Below, one piece after another: positions 13,876 through 23,121 of a stretch of DNA of 28,821 bases. The first letter of the stretch is position 1. Each line of letters opens with the position of its first letter. Under the pieces are notes generated by a model. The model did no database searches, was not told where the DNA came from, and was given only the letters and a program-made list of their open reading frames with translations. Location of the stretch: NCBI GenBank assembly GCA_030746295.1, contig JASLMY010000030.1, forward strand, positions 1-28,821. The letters run 5' to 3'. This DNA is from Alphaproteobacteria bacterium (GTDB lineage: Bacteria; Pseudomonadota; Alphaproteobacteria; GCA-2731375). A program made the position numbers and the translations under genes.

Positions 13876-16221
13876 ATGGCGCATACATCTCTCCGCGAGA
13901 CGCAACGGGAATTCGAGACGGCCCTGGCCCGTGCCGAAGACGCGAATTGGGTGCCGGTACGCCCGGAGCGGCCGGAAAAAGGCGAGGGCGGCAGGCGCTT
14001 CGAGCTGTCCTCCGAGTTCCGGCCCCAGGGCGATCAGCCGAAGGCCATCGAGGATCTTGTGCAAGGCCTCAGGCAGGGCGATAAGGACCAGGTCCTGCTG
14101 GGCGTTACCGGCTCGGGCAAGACCTTCACCATGGCCCACGTCATCGAGATCGAACAGCGGCCGACCCTGGTGCTGGCCCCGAACAAGACCCTAGCGGCGC
14201 AGCTCTATGGCGAGATGAAGGCCTTCTTTCCGGAGAACGCGGTCGAGTATTTCGTCTCCTATTACGACTACTACCAGCCCGAGGCCTACGTGCCGCGCAC
14301 CGACACCTATGTGGAGAAGGAGTCCTCGATCAACCAGCAGATCGACCGCATGCGCCACTCGGCGACGCGGGCGCTGTTGGAGCGCGACGACGTCGTCATC
14401 GTCGCCTCGGTCTCCTGCATCTATGGCATCGGCTCGGTCGAGACCTACAGCCAGATGACGGTGTCGCTGAAGCGCGGCCAACGGCTGGAGCGCCAGCAGA
14501 TGCTGCGCCAATTCGTCGAGCTGCAATACCGGCGCAACGACGCCGGCTTCGGCCGCGGCGCCTTTCGGGTCCGCGGCGACGTCGTCGAGCTCTGGCCGGC
14601 GCATCTGGAAGACCGGGCCTGGCGCATCGAGCTCTTCGGCGACGAGGTCGAGGCGATCGTTGAGTTCGACCCTCTGACCGGACACCGCACCGACGAGCTG
14701 GAGGCGGTCCGGGTCTACCCCAACAGCCATTACGTGACGCCGAAGCCGACGCTGCAGCAGGCGGCGAAGCGGATCAAGGAAGAGCTGACGGAGCGGCTCG
14801 GCTGGCTCCGCGACCGAGGCCTCTTGTTGGAGGCGGAGCGGCTGGAGCAGCGCACCATGCTCGATTTGGAGATGATGGAGGCGGCCGGCTCCTGCCCCGG
14901 GATCGAGAACTACTCCCGCTATTTGACCGGCCGGAAGCCGGGCGAGCCGCCGCCGACGCTGATCGAATACCTGCCCGAGAACGCGTTGCTGATCGTCGAC
15001 GAGAGCCACATCACCGTGCCCCAGGTCGGCGGCATGTTCCGCGGCGACTACCGGCGTAAATGGACCCTCTCCGAGTTCGGCTTCCGGCTGCCCTCCTGCG
15101 TCGACAACCGACCCTTGAAGTTCGCCGAGTGGGACACGATGCGGCCGCAGACGGTCTACGTCTCGGCGACGCCGGGCGGCTGGGAGCTGGAGCGCACCGG
15201 CGGCGTCTTCACCGAGCAGCTGATCCGCCCCACGGGCCTGATCGATCCGCCCTGCCACGTCCGCCCGGTCGAGTACCAGGTCGACGACCTGATCGCCGAG
15301 TGCCGCGAGACCATCGCCAACGGCTACCGCGCTCTCGTAACGACGCTGACCAAGCGGATGGCCGAGGACCTGACCGAGTATATGCACGAGGCCGGCCTCA
15401 AGGTCCGCTACATGCACTCCGACATCGAGACCCTTGAGCGGATCGAGATCATCCGCGATCTTCGCTTGGGCGTCTTCGACATCCTGGTCGGCATCAACCT
15501 GTTGCGCGAGGGCCTCGACATCCCGGAATGCGCCTTGGTGGCGATCCTGGACGCCGACAAGGAGGGCTATCTGCGCTCCGAGACCTCGCTGGTGCAGACC
15601 ATCGGCCGGGCGGCGCGAAACGTCGACGGCAAGGTCGTGCTCTACGCCGACAAGATGACCAACAGCCTGACGCGGGCCCTGGCCGAGACCGAGCGGAGGC
15701 GCAACAAGCAGCGGGCCTTCAACGAGGCCAACGGGATCACCCCTGAATCGATCCGCACCAACATCTCCGACATTCTGCAATCGGTCTACGAGCAGGACCA
15801 CGTCACGGTCGAGACCGGCGATGACGATGCGGCGCATCTGATCGGCCACAACCTGCGGGCCTATATCGAGGACCTGGAGAAGCGTATGCGGGCCGCCGCG
15901 GCCGAGCTGGAGTTCGAGGAGGCGGCACGGCTACGCGACGAGATCCGCCGCCTGGAGGAGATGGAGCTGGCGCAGTTGGGCGGCGAGGGCGGCCTGGCCG
16001 AGGACGGCGCCCCGGCACCGACGCCCCGGCGGCAATCGAGCGGCGGCAAGGCCGGCAGCGGCGATGCCGGCCGCGGTCGCCGCCGCAAGGGCAAGGGCGG
16101 CGGTCCTCCCAAGGCGGCGCCCGCGGTGCTTACCCCTGAGATGCTGGAGGCGGCGCGCGGCCCCCGCGGCCGCTCCAACGCCGGCAAGCCCGGCACGCGC
16201 CAGCTCAGGCGCAAGCGCTGA
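13876..16221 (+). CDS. uvrB: UvrABC system protein B (excinuclease ABC subunit B)
   Basis: DNA-damage verification helicase of nucleotide excision repair; it receives DNA from UvrA and recruits UvrC for incision. Visible: Walker A GVTGSGKT (76-83), the strand-separating beta-hairpin [12 protein letters not shown] (129-140), DESH motif II (375-378), motif [10 protein letters not shown] (574-581), and a C-terminal UVR motif (about 663-698) for UvrC contact. At 781 residues it is about 100 longer than E. coli UvrB. It has a 40-residue N-terminal extension and an 80-residue basic, Gly/Pro/Arg-rich tail after the UVR motif, ending in QLRRKR. Such tails occur in alphaproteobacteria and may bind nucleic acid. 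ATG at 13876 has GGGGA just upstream. Confidence 0.98.
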   Translation: MAHTSLRETQREFETALARAEDANWVPVRPERPEKGEGGRRFELSSEFRPQGDQPKAIEDLVQGLRQGDKDQVLLGVTGSGKTFTMAHVIEIEQRPTLVLAPNKTLAAQLYGEMKAFFPENAVEYFVSYYDYYQPEAYVPRTDTYVEKESSINQQIDRMRHSATRALLERDDVVIVASVSCIYGIGSVETYSQMTVSLKRGQRLERQQMLRQFVELQYRRNDAGFGRGAFRVRGDVVELWPAHLEDRAWRIELFGDEVEAIVEFDPLTGHRTDELEAVRVYPNSHYVTPKPTLQQAAKRIKEELTERLGWLRDRGLLLEAERLEQRTMLDLEMMEAAGSCPGIENYSRYLTGRKPGEPPPTLIEYLPENALLIVDESHITVPQVGGMFRGDYRRKWTLSEFGFRLPSCVDNRPLKFAEWDTMRPQTVYVSATPGGWELERTGGVFTEQLIRPTGLIDPPCHVRPVEYQVDDLIAECRETIANGYRALVTTLTKRMAEDLTEYMHEAGLKVRYMHSDIETLERIEIIRDLRLGVFDILVGINLLREGLDIPECALVAILDADKEGYLRSETSLVQTIGRAARNVDGKVVLYADKMTNSLTRALAETERRRNKQRAFNEANGITPESIRTNISDILQSVYEQDHVTVETGDDDAAHLIGHNLRAYIEDLEKRMRAAAAELEFEEAARLRDEIRRLEEMELAQLGGEGGLAEDGAPAPTPRRQSSGGKAGSGDAGRGRRRKGKGGGPPKAAPAVLTPEMLEAARGPRGRSNAGKPGTRQLRRKR

Positions 16222-16237
16222 GGCGAGGGAGACTGGA

Positions 16238-16666
16238 ATGAGCGCGTCCGAGAATCCGATCCGACTCGCCGGCCTGGACCACGTCGTCCTCCGGGTCCGC
16301 GACGTCACCGCCATGACCCGCTTCTACTGCGACGTCCTCGGCTGCACCGAGGCCAGGATGCGCGACGAGCTCGGCCTCTATCACCTGCAGGCGGGCGGCT
16401 CGATGATCGACCTGGTCGACGTCGCCGGCGAGCTCGGCCGCAAGGGCGGCCCGGCCCCGGGGCCTGAGGGCAACAACATGGACCACCTCTGTCTTCGCGT
16501 CGCCGATTTCGACGCCGAGCGCCTGCGCGCCCACTTGGCCGCGCACGGCATCGATGCCGGCGAGGTCTTGACCCGGTACGGTGCCGCCGGCGACGGACCC
16601 TCGCTTTACGTCACCGACCCCGAAGGCAACACGGTCGAGCTCAAGGGCTATCCCGACGACGCTTGA
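16238..16666 (+). CDS. VOC family protein (glyoxalase/bleomycin-resistance fold)
   Basis: A 142-residue protein of the vicinal-oxygen-chelate fold, built from two beta-alpha-beta-beta-beta modules. Module one begins LDHVVLRVRDVTAMTRFYCDVLG, with a likely metal-binding His. Module two contains MDHLCLRVADFDAERLRAHL, and the terminal YVTDPEGNTVELKGY carries the metal-binding Glu. The H...H...E set fits a divalent-metal enzyme. It resembles the short YaeR/glyoxalase-like group; the substrate is unknown. The ATG at 16238 is preceded by GAGGGAGA and lies 16 bp after uvrB, so it is probably co-transcribed with it. Confidence 0.9.
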   Translation: MSASENPIRLAGLDHVVLRVRDVTAMTRFYCDVLGCTEARMRDELGLYHLQAGGSMIDLVDVAGELGRKGGPAPGPEGNNMDHLCLRVADFDAERLRAHLAAHGIDAGEVLTRYGAAGDGPSLYVTDPEGNTVELKGYPDDA

Positions 16667-16779
16667 GTCGACGCCTGGCAGTCAGGAACGGCTCGGTTCA
16701 TTGTCGTCGAGATAGCCCCGCCGGCGAGAGCAATCGCAGCAGGATTGCATCGTTTCTTCAAAGACGGCTTCGGCGACAC

Positions 16780-16785
16780 TATATA
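16780..16785 (+). promoter_or_regulatory. Possible -10 box upstream of the antiporter
   Basis: TATATA in an ACTATATATCGG context stands out in the 232-bp gap between the VOC gene and the antiporter. Transcription would start near 16793, placing the tandem 10-bp repeats in the early leader. No convincing -35 is seen. Confidence 0.3.
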
Positions 16786-16804
16786 TCGGGCGACGCTGGG
16801 CCGC

Positions 16805-16834
16805 GGTCGAACCTGGTCGAACTTGGTCGATACG
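16805..16834 (+). repeat. Three tandem 10-bp repeats (GGTCGAACYT-like)
   Basis: GGTCGAACCT, GGTCGAACTT and GGTCGATACG follow one another without gaps. The period matches about one turn of the DNA helix, so the three GGTCGA blocks face the same side. They lie about 65 bp before the antiporter start and could be regulator sites; no regulator is identified. Confidence 0.55.
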
Positions 16835-16898
16835 GGTGCCGGTGTTATCGCGCTCGACATGGGCGACGGCCACGCAACTGTCCGCAGGTTTGCCGTAG

Positions 16899-17879
16899 AT
16901 GACTTATTTGATGGTTGCCGGCGGGCTGATCCTGCTCTTGGTCGGCGGCGACGTGCTGGTCAGGGGAGCGGTCTCCCTGGCCCAGTGTATCGGCGTCTCG
17001 CCGTTGGTCATCGGCCTCACCGTCGTCGCCTTCGGGACTTCCGCGCCCGAGCTCGTGGTCTGCGTCAACGCCGCCCTCAGCGGCGCGCCGGAGATGGCGA
17101 TCGGCAACGTGGTCGGCAGCAACATCGCCAACATCCTGCTGGTCCTGGGCCTGCCGGCGGCGATTTTCCCCATTACCTGCGGTGCCGGCACCATCCGTCG
17201 CGACACGATATTGATGTTGCTGGTAAGCTGCGCCTTCGTCGTGGCCGCTTGGTTTGGCAGCTTCCAGCTTTGGCAAGGCCTGATCATGGTGGCCTCGCTG
17301 TTGGGTTTCCTCTTCTGGTCCTATCTCTCGACCCGGGCGAGCAACGACCGCGCCCGCGAGGAGCTGGTGGACGAGATCGAGGGCATCTCCGCTCGCCCGC
17401 ACGGCATCCGTTTGGCGCTGGGCTTCATTGCCGCCGGCTTGGTGGGCCTGATCGCGGGCTCGCATCTGCTGGTGGAGGGGGCGCTCGCCGTCGCCCTGGC
17501 GGCCGGGGTCTCCGAGGCGGTGATCGGCCTCACCCTGCTGGCGCTGGGCACCTCGCTGCCCGAACTGGCGACCTCGCTGATCGCCACCATCCGCCGCCAC
17601 GGCGACGTCGCCGTCGGCAACGTCGTCGGCTCGAACCTCTTCAACCTGCTCGGCATCATGGGGGTGACGGCGATCGTGCACCCGGTGCCGGTGCCGCCGG
17701 AGTTTCTGCGCTTCGATCTTTGGGTGATGCTGGCGGCGGCGTTGCTGCTGGTTGGCTTCGCCGCCGACGGTCGGACCATCAACCGAATCACCGGCAGCTT
17801 CCTGGCCGTCGCTTACTGCGCCTATATATGGGCGCTCTTCAACGGCCTCACCGGAGTCGGACTAGCCGCGAGCTTGTGA
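16899..17879 (+). CDS. Calcium/sodium antiporter, CaCA superfamily (YrbG-like)
   Basis: A 326-residue inner-membrane cation exchanger with about ten hydrophobic helices in two inverted halves. Both alpha-repeats are present. Repeat one has GTSAPELVV and GNVVGSNIANILL; repeat two has GTSLPELATS and GNVVGSNLFNLL. The conserved Glu, Asn and Ser in these repeats form the ion sites in NCX_Mj-type exchangers. A charged cytoplasmic loop (STRASNDRAREE, about residues 146-157) separates the halves. The family swaps Ca2+ for Na+ or H+ to lower cytoplasmic calcium. The ATG at 16899 has only a modest AGG upstream. Confidence 0.93.
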   Translation: MTYLMVAGGLILLLVGGDVLVRGAVSLAQCIGVSPLVIGLTVVAFGTSAPELVVCVNAALSGAPEMAIGNVVGSNIANILLVLGLPAAIFPITCGAGTIRRDTILMLLVSCAFVVAAWFGSFQLWQGLIMVASLLGFLFWSYLSTRASNDRAREELVDEIEGISARPHGIRLALGFIAAGLVGLIAGSHLLVEGALAVALAAGVSEAVIGLTLLALGTSLPELATSLIATIRRHGDVAVGNVVGSNLFNLLGIMGVTAIVHPVPVPPEFLRFDLWVMLAAALLLVGFAADGRTINRITGSFLAVAYCAYIWALFNGLTGVGLAASL

Positions 17880-18381
17880 AGCAAGTAAACGATACTTCCA
17901 TTGTAGAGACGGTGGGGCGGAAATACTCAAGTGGCGTCAGCCAAGTCTGTGGCGTCCTCTAGACTTGCACACGGGAAAGCACAAAGTCGTGAGTTGGGCC
18001 CCGGCAACGGCTCAGCGCGGCGCGGTGATTTGCCCAGGACTGGCCCTTCATTGCCTTCCGACTTGAGAATTGCACACAGGTTGACGTCGGTGCTGTGGCG
18101 GCGGCGGAGCAACAGCGCCACTGCCACCCTATGCCCCGGCAAATCGGACAAGTCCGGGAAAAATCGATATAAATCAAGTATTTATTTTCTGCCTGCATTT
18201 TAGGCATACCGACGGAAAGCCCGGAAAACTGCGCCCGAGTGGAAGGGAGGCCGAAGTTGCCCGCAAAGTTATCCACATGGTTGGTGGATATCGTCGCGAC
18301 CCGCCTTTTCCCTGGCCCCGGAGGCTCTTACATAGGCTGCAGAACGTTGACCGAGCCGGCGAAGGCGTGAGAATACGGGAC
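17880..18381. other. Noncoding gap before uvrC with an AT-rich patch and a DnaA-box dyad
   Basis: About 500 bp with no convincing gene; short open frames here lack ribosome-binding sites and family character. TTGCACAC-R-GG occurs twice (17965-17975 and 18070-18080). A palindrome CGGAC-AA-GTCCG lies at 18145-18156. Directly after it is an AT-rich patch (about 18158-18200). CGGACA (18145-18150) and TATAAA (18168-18173), 17 bp apart, make a possible promoter, which would give uvrC a leader of about 200 nt. A perfect DnaA-box sequence lies near the end of the gap. Confidence 0.5.
18269..18290. promoter_or_regulatory. DnaA-box sequence TTATCCACA within a TATCCAC/GTGGATA dyad
   Basis: TTATCCACA (18269-18277) is the consensus DnaA binding site. 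TATCCAC (18270-18276) and GTGGATA (18284-18290) form a perfect seven-base inverted repeat with a seven-base spacer. An AT-rich patch lies 70-110 bp upstream. With a single perfect box this is better read as a possible DnaA-regulated site than as an origin. Confidence 0.4.
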
Positions 18382-20397
18382 ATGGCGAAAGCGCGGAGAC
18401 CCGAGGACGCGCCCACCGGCCTGCCGACCGATGCTGCCCCAGTGGCCGCTTCTGTGGCGGCCTCTGAGGCGGCGGAAGCCGAAGGGGGCATGGCCGCGCT
18501 CGATCTGGGTCGGGCGGCGGTCCACGAGGCGCTGGAGAACATGAGCGCCGCACCCGGCGTCTACCGGATGCTCGACGCCAAGGGCGAGGCGCTCTACGTC
18601 GGCAAGGCGAAGAGCCTGAAACGTCGGCTCGCCAGCTATGCCAACCCGGGCCGGATCTCGACCCGAATCCTGAAGATGATCAGCTTGACCCGGGCGGTGG
18701 AAGTGATCACCACCCACACCGAGGTCGAGGCGCTGCTGCTCGAATCCAATCTGATCAAGCGGCTGAGGCCGCGCTACAACATCCTGCTGCGCGACGACAA
18801 GTCCTTCCCTTTCATCCTGATCACCGGCGATCACGACTGGCCGCAGATCACCAAGCATCGCGGTGCCCGCAGCCGCAAGGGCGAGTATTTTGGCCCCTTC
18901 GCCTCGGCAGGGGCCGTCAATCGGACCCTCAACACCCTGCAAAAGGCCTTCCCGTTGCGCTCTTGCAGCGACAGCATCTTCGAGGGTCGCACCCGGCCCT
19001 GCCTGCAATATCAGATCAAGCGCTGCCTGGCGCCCTGCGTCGGCCGCATCGGGGCGGCGGAGTACGACGGCCTGGTGGCGGAGACCCGGCGCTTCCTCTC
19101 CGGCCGCAGCCAAGAGGTGCAGAAGGAACTCTCGGAGCGGATGGCGGCGGCCAGCGAGGCGCTGGAGTTCGAGCGGGCGGCCGCACTTCGCGACCGGCTC
19201 CGGGCGCTGGCCCATATCCAGTCGCACCAGGGCGTCAACGTCGCCAGCGTGCAGGAGGCCGACGTCGTCGCCGTCCATCAAGAGGGCGGGCAGAGCTGCA
19301 TCCAGGTCTTCTTCTATCGCGCCGGGCAGAACTGGGGCAATCGGGCCTACTTCCCGAGCCATGGCCGCGAGGCCGGCGAGGCCGAGGTGCTGGCCGCCTT
19401 CCTGGGCCAGTTCTACGACGACAAGCCGCCGCCGCGCGAGGTCCTGCTCAACCGCGACATCGAGGGCCAGGCCCTCCTGGCCGAGGCGCTGGGCGTCAAG
19501 GCCGGGCGGCGGGTCCGCGTCCACCGCCCGCTGCGCGGCGACAAGCGCGAGCTGGCGGCCCAGGCCGAGGCCAACGCCCGCGACGCGCTGGCCCGCCGTC
19601 TGGCCGAGAACGCTTCCCAACGCCGGCTGTTGGAGGAGGTGGCCGAGCTTTTCGGGCTCGATGCCGCGCCGGGCCGGATCGAGGTCTACGATAACAGCCA
19701 CATCCAGGGCACGAACGCGATCGGGGCGATGGTCGTGGCCGGGCCGGAGGGCTTCCAGCGGAACGCCTATCGCAAGTTCAACATCAAGAGCCAAACGCTC
19801 GCCCCCGGCGACGACTACGCCATGTTGCGCGAGGTGCTGAACCGACGCTTCTCGCGCCTGGTCAAGGCCGAGGCCGAGGCGGCGGACGCGGACGACGCCG
19901 CGCCCGAGGCCCAGGCGGCGAGCGAGAACCGCCGTATCGCCGGCGAGCGGCCGGACCTGGTTATGATCGACGGCGGCCCGGGCCACCTTACGGCGGCGCT
20001 CGAGGTCTTCGCCGAGCTCGGTATCGACGACATTCCGCTGACTGCGATCGCCAAGGGCCCGGACCGCAACGCCGGGCGCGAGCATCTCTATCTGCCGGGC
20101 CGGCCGGCGCTGGTGCCGAACCAGCGCGGTGCCACCCTCTACTTCCTGCAGCGGCTGCGCGACGAGGCGCATCGCTTCGCCATCGGCACCCATCGGGCAC
20201 GCCGGGCCAAGGATCTGGGTCGCTCCACCCTGGACGAGATCCCGGGCGTCGGCCCCCGGCGCAAGCGCGCACTGCTGAACCATTTCGGCTCGGCCCGCGG
20301 CGTCGAGCAGGCCGCCCTCGCCGACCTGGAGAGCATCGCCGGGGTCTCCAAGGCGGTGGCCCGTCGGATCTATGACTACTTTCACCCGGAAGCCTAG
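18382..20397 (+). CDS. uvrC: UvrABC system protein C (excinuclease ABC subunit C)
   Basis: The dual-incision nuclease of nucleotide excision repair, 671 residues. In order: an Ala/Glu-rich N-terminal extension (1-50); the GIY-YIG nuclease domain from PGVYRML and [13 protein letters not shown] (about 57-135) for 3' incision; the four iron-sulphur cysteines C195, C207, C215 and C219; a UVR motif (about 250-285) that meets UvrB; the RNase H-like 5' nuclease with YDNSHIQG and MIDGGPGHL; and two helix-hairpin-helix motifs ([15 protein letters not shown] and [14 protein letters not shown]). ATG at 18382 is chosen since upstream residues are not UvrC-like; the ribosome-binding site is weak (CGGGA). 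The frame is open back to 18277. Confidence 0.98.
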   Translation: MAKARRPEDAPTGLPTDAAPVAASVAASEAAEAEGGMAALDLGRAAVHEALENMSAAPGVYRMLDAKGEALYVGKAKSLKRRLASYANPGRISTRILKMISLTRAVEVITTHTEVEALLLESNLIKRLRPRYNILLRDDKSFPFILITGDHDWPQITKHRGARSRKGEYFGPFASAGAVNRTLNTLQKAFPLRSCSDSIFEGRTRPCLQYQIKRCLAPCVGRIGAAEYDGLVAETRRFLSGRSQEVQKELSERMAAASEALEFERAAALRDRLRALAHIQSHQGVNVASVQEADVVAVHQEGGQSCIQVFFYRAGQNWGNRAYFPSHGREAGEAEVLAAFLGQFYDDKPPPREVLLNRDIEGQALLAEALGVKAGRRVRVHRPLRGDKRELAAQAEANARDALARRLAENASQRRLLEEVAELFGLDAAPGRIEVYDNSHIQGTNAIGAMVVAGPEGFQRNAYRKFNIKSQTLAPGDDYAMLREVLNRRFSRLVKAEAEAADADDAAPEAQAASENRRIAGERPDLVMIDGGPGHLTAALEVFAELGIDDIPLTAIAKGPDRNAGREHLYLPGRPALVPNQRGATLYFLQRLRDEAHRFAIGTHRARRAKDLGRSTLDEIPGVGPRRKRALLNHFGSARGVEQAALADLESIAGVSKAVARRIYDYFHPEA

Positions 20398-20493
20398 GAC
20401 CGGCGGCGCCCAGGCCCCGGCTTTGCCGCCAGGCATGGCCCGGGAGGTGCGGAGTGTTATAGTGCGTCCGCGTCGCCGCTCCGGACAGCCGCC

Positions 20494-21111
20494 ATGATCA
20501 CCAGCTTGCCGAACCTCTTGACGCTATCGCGCATCATCGCCATACCGGCGCTGGTCGGTGCCTTCTTTCTGGCGCCGCCGTTGTCGAACTGGGTGGTGCT
20601 GACGCTTTTCACCGCCGCGGCCCTGACCGATTGGCTGGACGGCTACGTCGCCCGCTCGCGCGGCGAGGTCAGCGGCCTCGGCCGGTTCCTCGACCCGGTG
20701 GCGGACAAGCTTCTGGTGGCGGCGACGCTTCTGATGCTGGTCTATGTCGACCAGATCTCGGGCCTGACGGTGCTGCCGGCGCTGGTCATCCTCTGTCGCG
20801 AGATCATGGTCTCGGGACTGCGTGAGTTCTTGGCCGAGCTGGCGGTCGGCGTGCCGGTCAGCAAGTTGGCGAAATGGAAGACCGGGGTGCAAATGGTGGC
20901 GATCGGGTTTGTCATCGTCGGCGAGGCCGGATGGTCCGCCATCCCGGTCGTCGAGATCGGCACCGTCGGCCTCTGGCTGGCGGCTCTGCTGACGCTCTAC
21001 ACCGGCTACGACTATCTCAGGGCCGGCCTCAAGCACATGATGGTCGGGGCGCCGGCCGCACCCGACAGGTCGGCGCCGCGCGGTGTCGAAAAGCGGCGGA
21101 GCGCGCCGTGA
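20494..21111 (+). CDS. pgsA: CDP-diacylglycerol-glycerol-3-phosphate 3-phosphatidyltransferase
   Basis: Inner-membrane enzyme that makes phosphatidylglycerol phosphate, the first committed step to phosphatidylglycerol and cardiolipin. 205 residues with several membrane helices. The CDP-alcohol phosphotransferase signature D-G-x2-A-R-x8-G-x3-D-x3-D is complete: D49, G50, A53, R54, G63, D67 and D71. The N-terminus MITSLPNLLTLSR is typical of PgsA. It lies 96 bp after uvrC, the conserved uvrC-pgsA pairing, and a possible -10 box TATAGT (20458-20463) is in the gap. Its stop overlaps the mobB start (GTGA). Confidence 0.96.
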   Translation: MITSLPNLLTLSRIIAIPALVGAFFLAPPLSNWVVLTLFTAAALTDWLDGYVARSRGEVSGLGRFLDPVADKLLVAATLLMLVYVDQISGLTVLPALVILCREIMVSGLREFLAELAVGVPVSKLAKWKTGVQMVAIGFVIVGEAGWSAIPVVEIGTVGLWLAALLTLYTGYDYLRAGLKHMMVGAPAAPDRSAPRGVEKRRSAP

Positions 21112-21617
21112 AGGTGATCGGCATCGCCGGCTGGAGCGGCGCCGGCAAGACCACGCTCGTGATCCGTCTGCTGCCGGCGCTGATCGAGCGCGGCCTCTCG
21201 GTCTCGACGATCAAGCACGCCCATCACGCCTTCGACGTCGACAAGCGGGGCAAGGACTCCTATCGCCATCGCGACGCCGGCGCGCATGAGGTTCTGATCT
21301 CGTCGCGCCACCGCTGGGCCCTGATGCACGAGCAGCGAGACGGCTCGGAGGCGGCGCTCTCGGAGCTGTTGGACCGGCTGACGCCGGTCGACTTGGTTTT
21401 GGTCGAGGGCTTCAAGGACTATCCGCACGACAAGGTCGAGGTCTATCGCGAAAGCCTCGGCAAGCCGCTTCTGGCCGGGCACGATCCGAACGTCGTCGCG
21501 GTCGCCTCCGACGTCCGGCCGCCGGGCCTCTCCGTGCCGGTGCTGGGCCTCGACGACGTCGACGCCATCGCCCAGTTCATCATGCGCCATCAACAACTGA
21601 CGAGCCGGGTCGCATGA
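21108..21617 (+). CDS. mobB: Molybdopterin-guanine dinucleotide biosynthesis protein B
   Basis: A 169-residue P-loop GTPase-like protein with GWSGAGKTTL near the N-terminus, a STIKHAHHAFDVD segment and a late LVLVEGFKD, all typical of MobB. It supports MobA in attaching GMP to molybdopterin to form MGD; it is helpful but not essential in E. coli. The GTG start at 21108 overlaps the pgsA stop (GTGA), and the stop overlaps the moeA start (ATGA), so translation is probably coupled along the operon. MobA itself is not in the window. Confidence 0.94.
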   Translation: MKVIGIAGWSGAGKTTLVIRLLPALIERGLSVSTIKHAHHAFDVDKRGKDSYRHRDAGAHEVLISSRHRWALMHEQRDGSEAALSELLDRLTPVDLVLVEGFKDYPHDKVEVYRESLGKPLLAGHDPNVVAVASDVRPPGLSVPVLGLDDVDAIAQFIMRHQQLTSRVA

Positions 21618-22870
21618 GCCAGCTCTCCGACGACTGCTTCGCCTTCGGCGGCCCGCTGATGACCACGGCCGAGGCGCTTCGCGTACTCACCGAGAGGGTG
21701 AGCGTCCAAGTCGACACCGAGGAGGTCGGCCTCGACGCCGCCGTCGGCCGCATCCTGGGCGCGCCCGTGGTCGCGGGCCTGAACGTGCCGCCGCACGACA
21801 ACGCCGCCGTCGACGGCTACGCCTTTCGCCACCGCGACCTCGACCCGGCAGCCGAGAGCCGGCTCGCCGTCGTCGGCCGGGCCGCGGCCGGGCATCCCTT
21901 CGAGGCCCGGCTCGGCGCGGGCCAGGCGGTCCGGATCTTTACCGGCGCGGTCATGGCGGCGGGCGCCGACACGGTGGTGATGCAGGAGGACGTGCGCCTC
22001 GACGGCGACGCGGTACTGGTGCCGCCGGGGCTGAAAAAGGGCGCCAACCGCCGCGCCGCCGGCGAGGACGTGGCCGCCGGCGATACCGTGCTCCGGGCCG
22101 GGCAGCGCTTGCGGGCGCAGGAGGTCGGCCTCGCCGCCACCGTCGGCCGCGACCGCCTGTCGGTCTACCGGCCGCTCCAAGTCGCCGTCTTTTCCACCGG
22201 GGACGAGCTTCGCGAGCCGGGCGCGGCGCTGCCGCCGGGGGCCATTTACGATGCCAACCGGCATCTCTTGAAGGCGCTGTTGGCCGGCCTCCACTGCCGC
22301 GTCAGCGACCTCGGCATCCTCGCCGACGACGCTCGCTTGGTAACGGAGCGGCTGGCCGAAGCGGCCGGCAAGCACGACCTGCTGCTGACGTCCGGCGGCG
22401 TCTCGACCGGCGAGGAGGATCACGTCAAGGCGGCGGTCGAGGCGACGGGCAGCCTCCACTTCTGGCGCCTGGCGATCAAGCCGGGGCGGCCCTTGGCGTT
22501 GGGCCAGGTGGCGGGCACGGCCTTCGTCGGCCTGCCCGGCAATCCGGTCGCGGCCATGGTCTGCTTCCTGCGCTTCGCCCGCCCGCTTGTGCTGAAGCTG
22601 GCAGGTGCCGTGGACCTCGAGCCGTTCTTCTTTCAGGTCCCGGCCGATTTCGAGCACAGCAAGAAGCCGGATCGGCGCGAGTGGCTGCGTGCCCGCCTGG
22701 TCGCCGATCGTGACGGCGGCCTCAAGGCGCAGAAGTTCGAGCGCCAGGGCTCGGGCATCATCACCAGCCTGGTCGACGCCGACGGCCTGGTGGAAATCCC
22801 CGAGGACGTCACCCATTTGGCCAAGGGTTCGCTGGTCGACTTCCTGCCCTTCAACGAGGTGACGTCGTGA
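21614..22870 (+). CDS. moeA: Molybdopterin molybdotransferase
   Basis: A 418-residue MoeA that inserts molybdate into adenylylated molybdopterin. Visible: the N-terminal NVPPHDNAAVDGYAF block; FTGAVMAAGADTVVMQED; the MoCF-binding domain with FSTGDEL, then LTSGGVSTGEEDHV and GLPGNPVAAMV; and a C-terminal beta domain with GSGIITSLVDADGLVEIP. Length is normal for the family. The ATG at 21614 overlaps the mobB stop; an internal ATG at 21659 also fits family starts, but the coupled one is preferred. The stop overlaps the moaD start. Confidence 0.96.
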   Translation: MSQLSDDCFAFGGPLMTTAEALRVLTERVSVQVDTEEVGLDAAVGRILGAPVVAGLNVPPHDNAAVDGYAFRHRDLDPAAESRLAVVGRAAAGHPFEARLGAGQAVRIFTGAVMAAGADTVVMQEDVRLDGDAVLVPPGLKKGANRRAAGEDVAAGDTVLRAGQRLRAQEVGLAATVGRDRLSVYRPLQVAVFSTGDELREPGAALPPGAIYDANRHLLKALLAGLHCRVSDLGILADDARLVTERLAEAAGKHDLLLTSGGVSTGEEDHVKAAVEATGSLHFWRLAIKPGRPLALGQVAGTAFVGLPGNPVAAMVCFLRFARPLVLKLAGAVDLEPFFFQVPADFEHSKKPDRREWLRARLVADRDGGLKAQKFERQGSGIITSLVDADGLVEIPEDVTHLAKGSLVDFLPFNEVTS

Positions 22871-23118
22871 AAGTGCTCTACTTCGCCTGGCTCAGGACCA
22901 AGACCGGCCTCGCCGAGGAGACGGTCTCGCCGCCGGCCGAGGTCCGGACCGTGGCCGAGCTCGCTGGCTGGCTCTCCCAACGCTCGGCCGGCCACGCCGA
23001 GGCGCTGGCCGATCTGGAGACCGTGCGCTGCGCCGTCGACCAGGAGTACGCCCAGCCCGAGGACTCGATCGCCGAGGCGGGCGAAGTCGCCTTCTTCCCG
23101 CCGGTCACCGGCGGCTGA
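22867..23118 (+). CDS. moaD: Molybdopterin synthase sulfur carrier subunit
   Basis: An 83-residue ubiquitin-fold protein ending in PPVTGG. The C-terminal Gly-Gly is adenylylated and then thiocarboxylated to carry the sulfur that MoaE inserts into precursor Z. The N-terminus KVLYFAWLRTKTG is typical. The GTG start at 22867 overlaps the moeA stop (GTGA), and moaE begins three bases after the moaD stop, consistent with making the two synthase subunits together. Confidence 0.95.
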   Translation: MKVLYFAWLRTKTGLAEETVSPPAEVRTVAELAGWLSQRSAGHAEALADLETVRCAVDQEYAQPEDSIAEAGEVAFFPPVTGG

Positions 23119-23121
23119 GCC

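Noticed and set aside
17927..18203. Small open frames on both strands in the gap before uvrC.
   Set aside because: No ribosome-binding sites, no recognisable family, and composition unlike the genes around them.
18160..18290. Chromosomal replication origin.
   Set aside because: Only one consensus DnaA box and no dnaA, parA, hemE or similar neighbour; kept only as a low-key observation.
18342..18356. GAAC-N7-GAGC before uvrC, close to the alphaproteobacterial LexA site GAAC-N7-GAAC.
   Set aside because: One mismatch in eight fixed bases is expected often by chance, and uvrB has no such site.
18328..20436. A 702-codon open frame on the minus strand across uvrC, and similar long antisense frames over uvrB (14191-15849), the ThDP enzyme (7160-8536) and the DAO genes (5355-7085, 8560-11184).
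   Set aside because: High G+C leaves few stop codons in opposite frames. None shows a family motif, and the other strand encodes unmistakable proteins.
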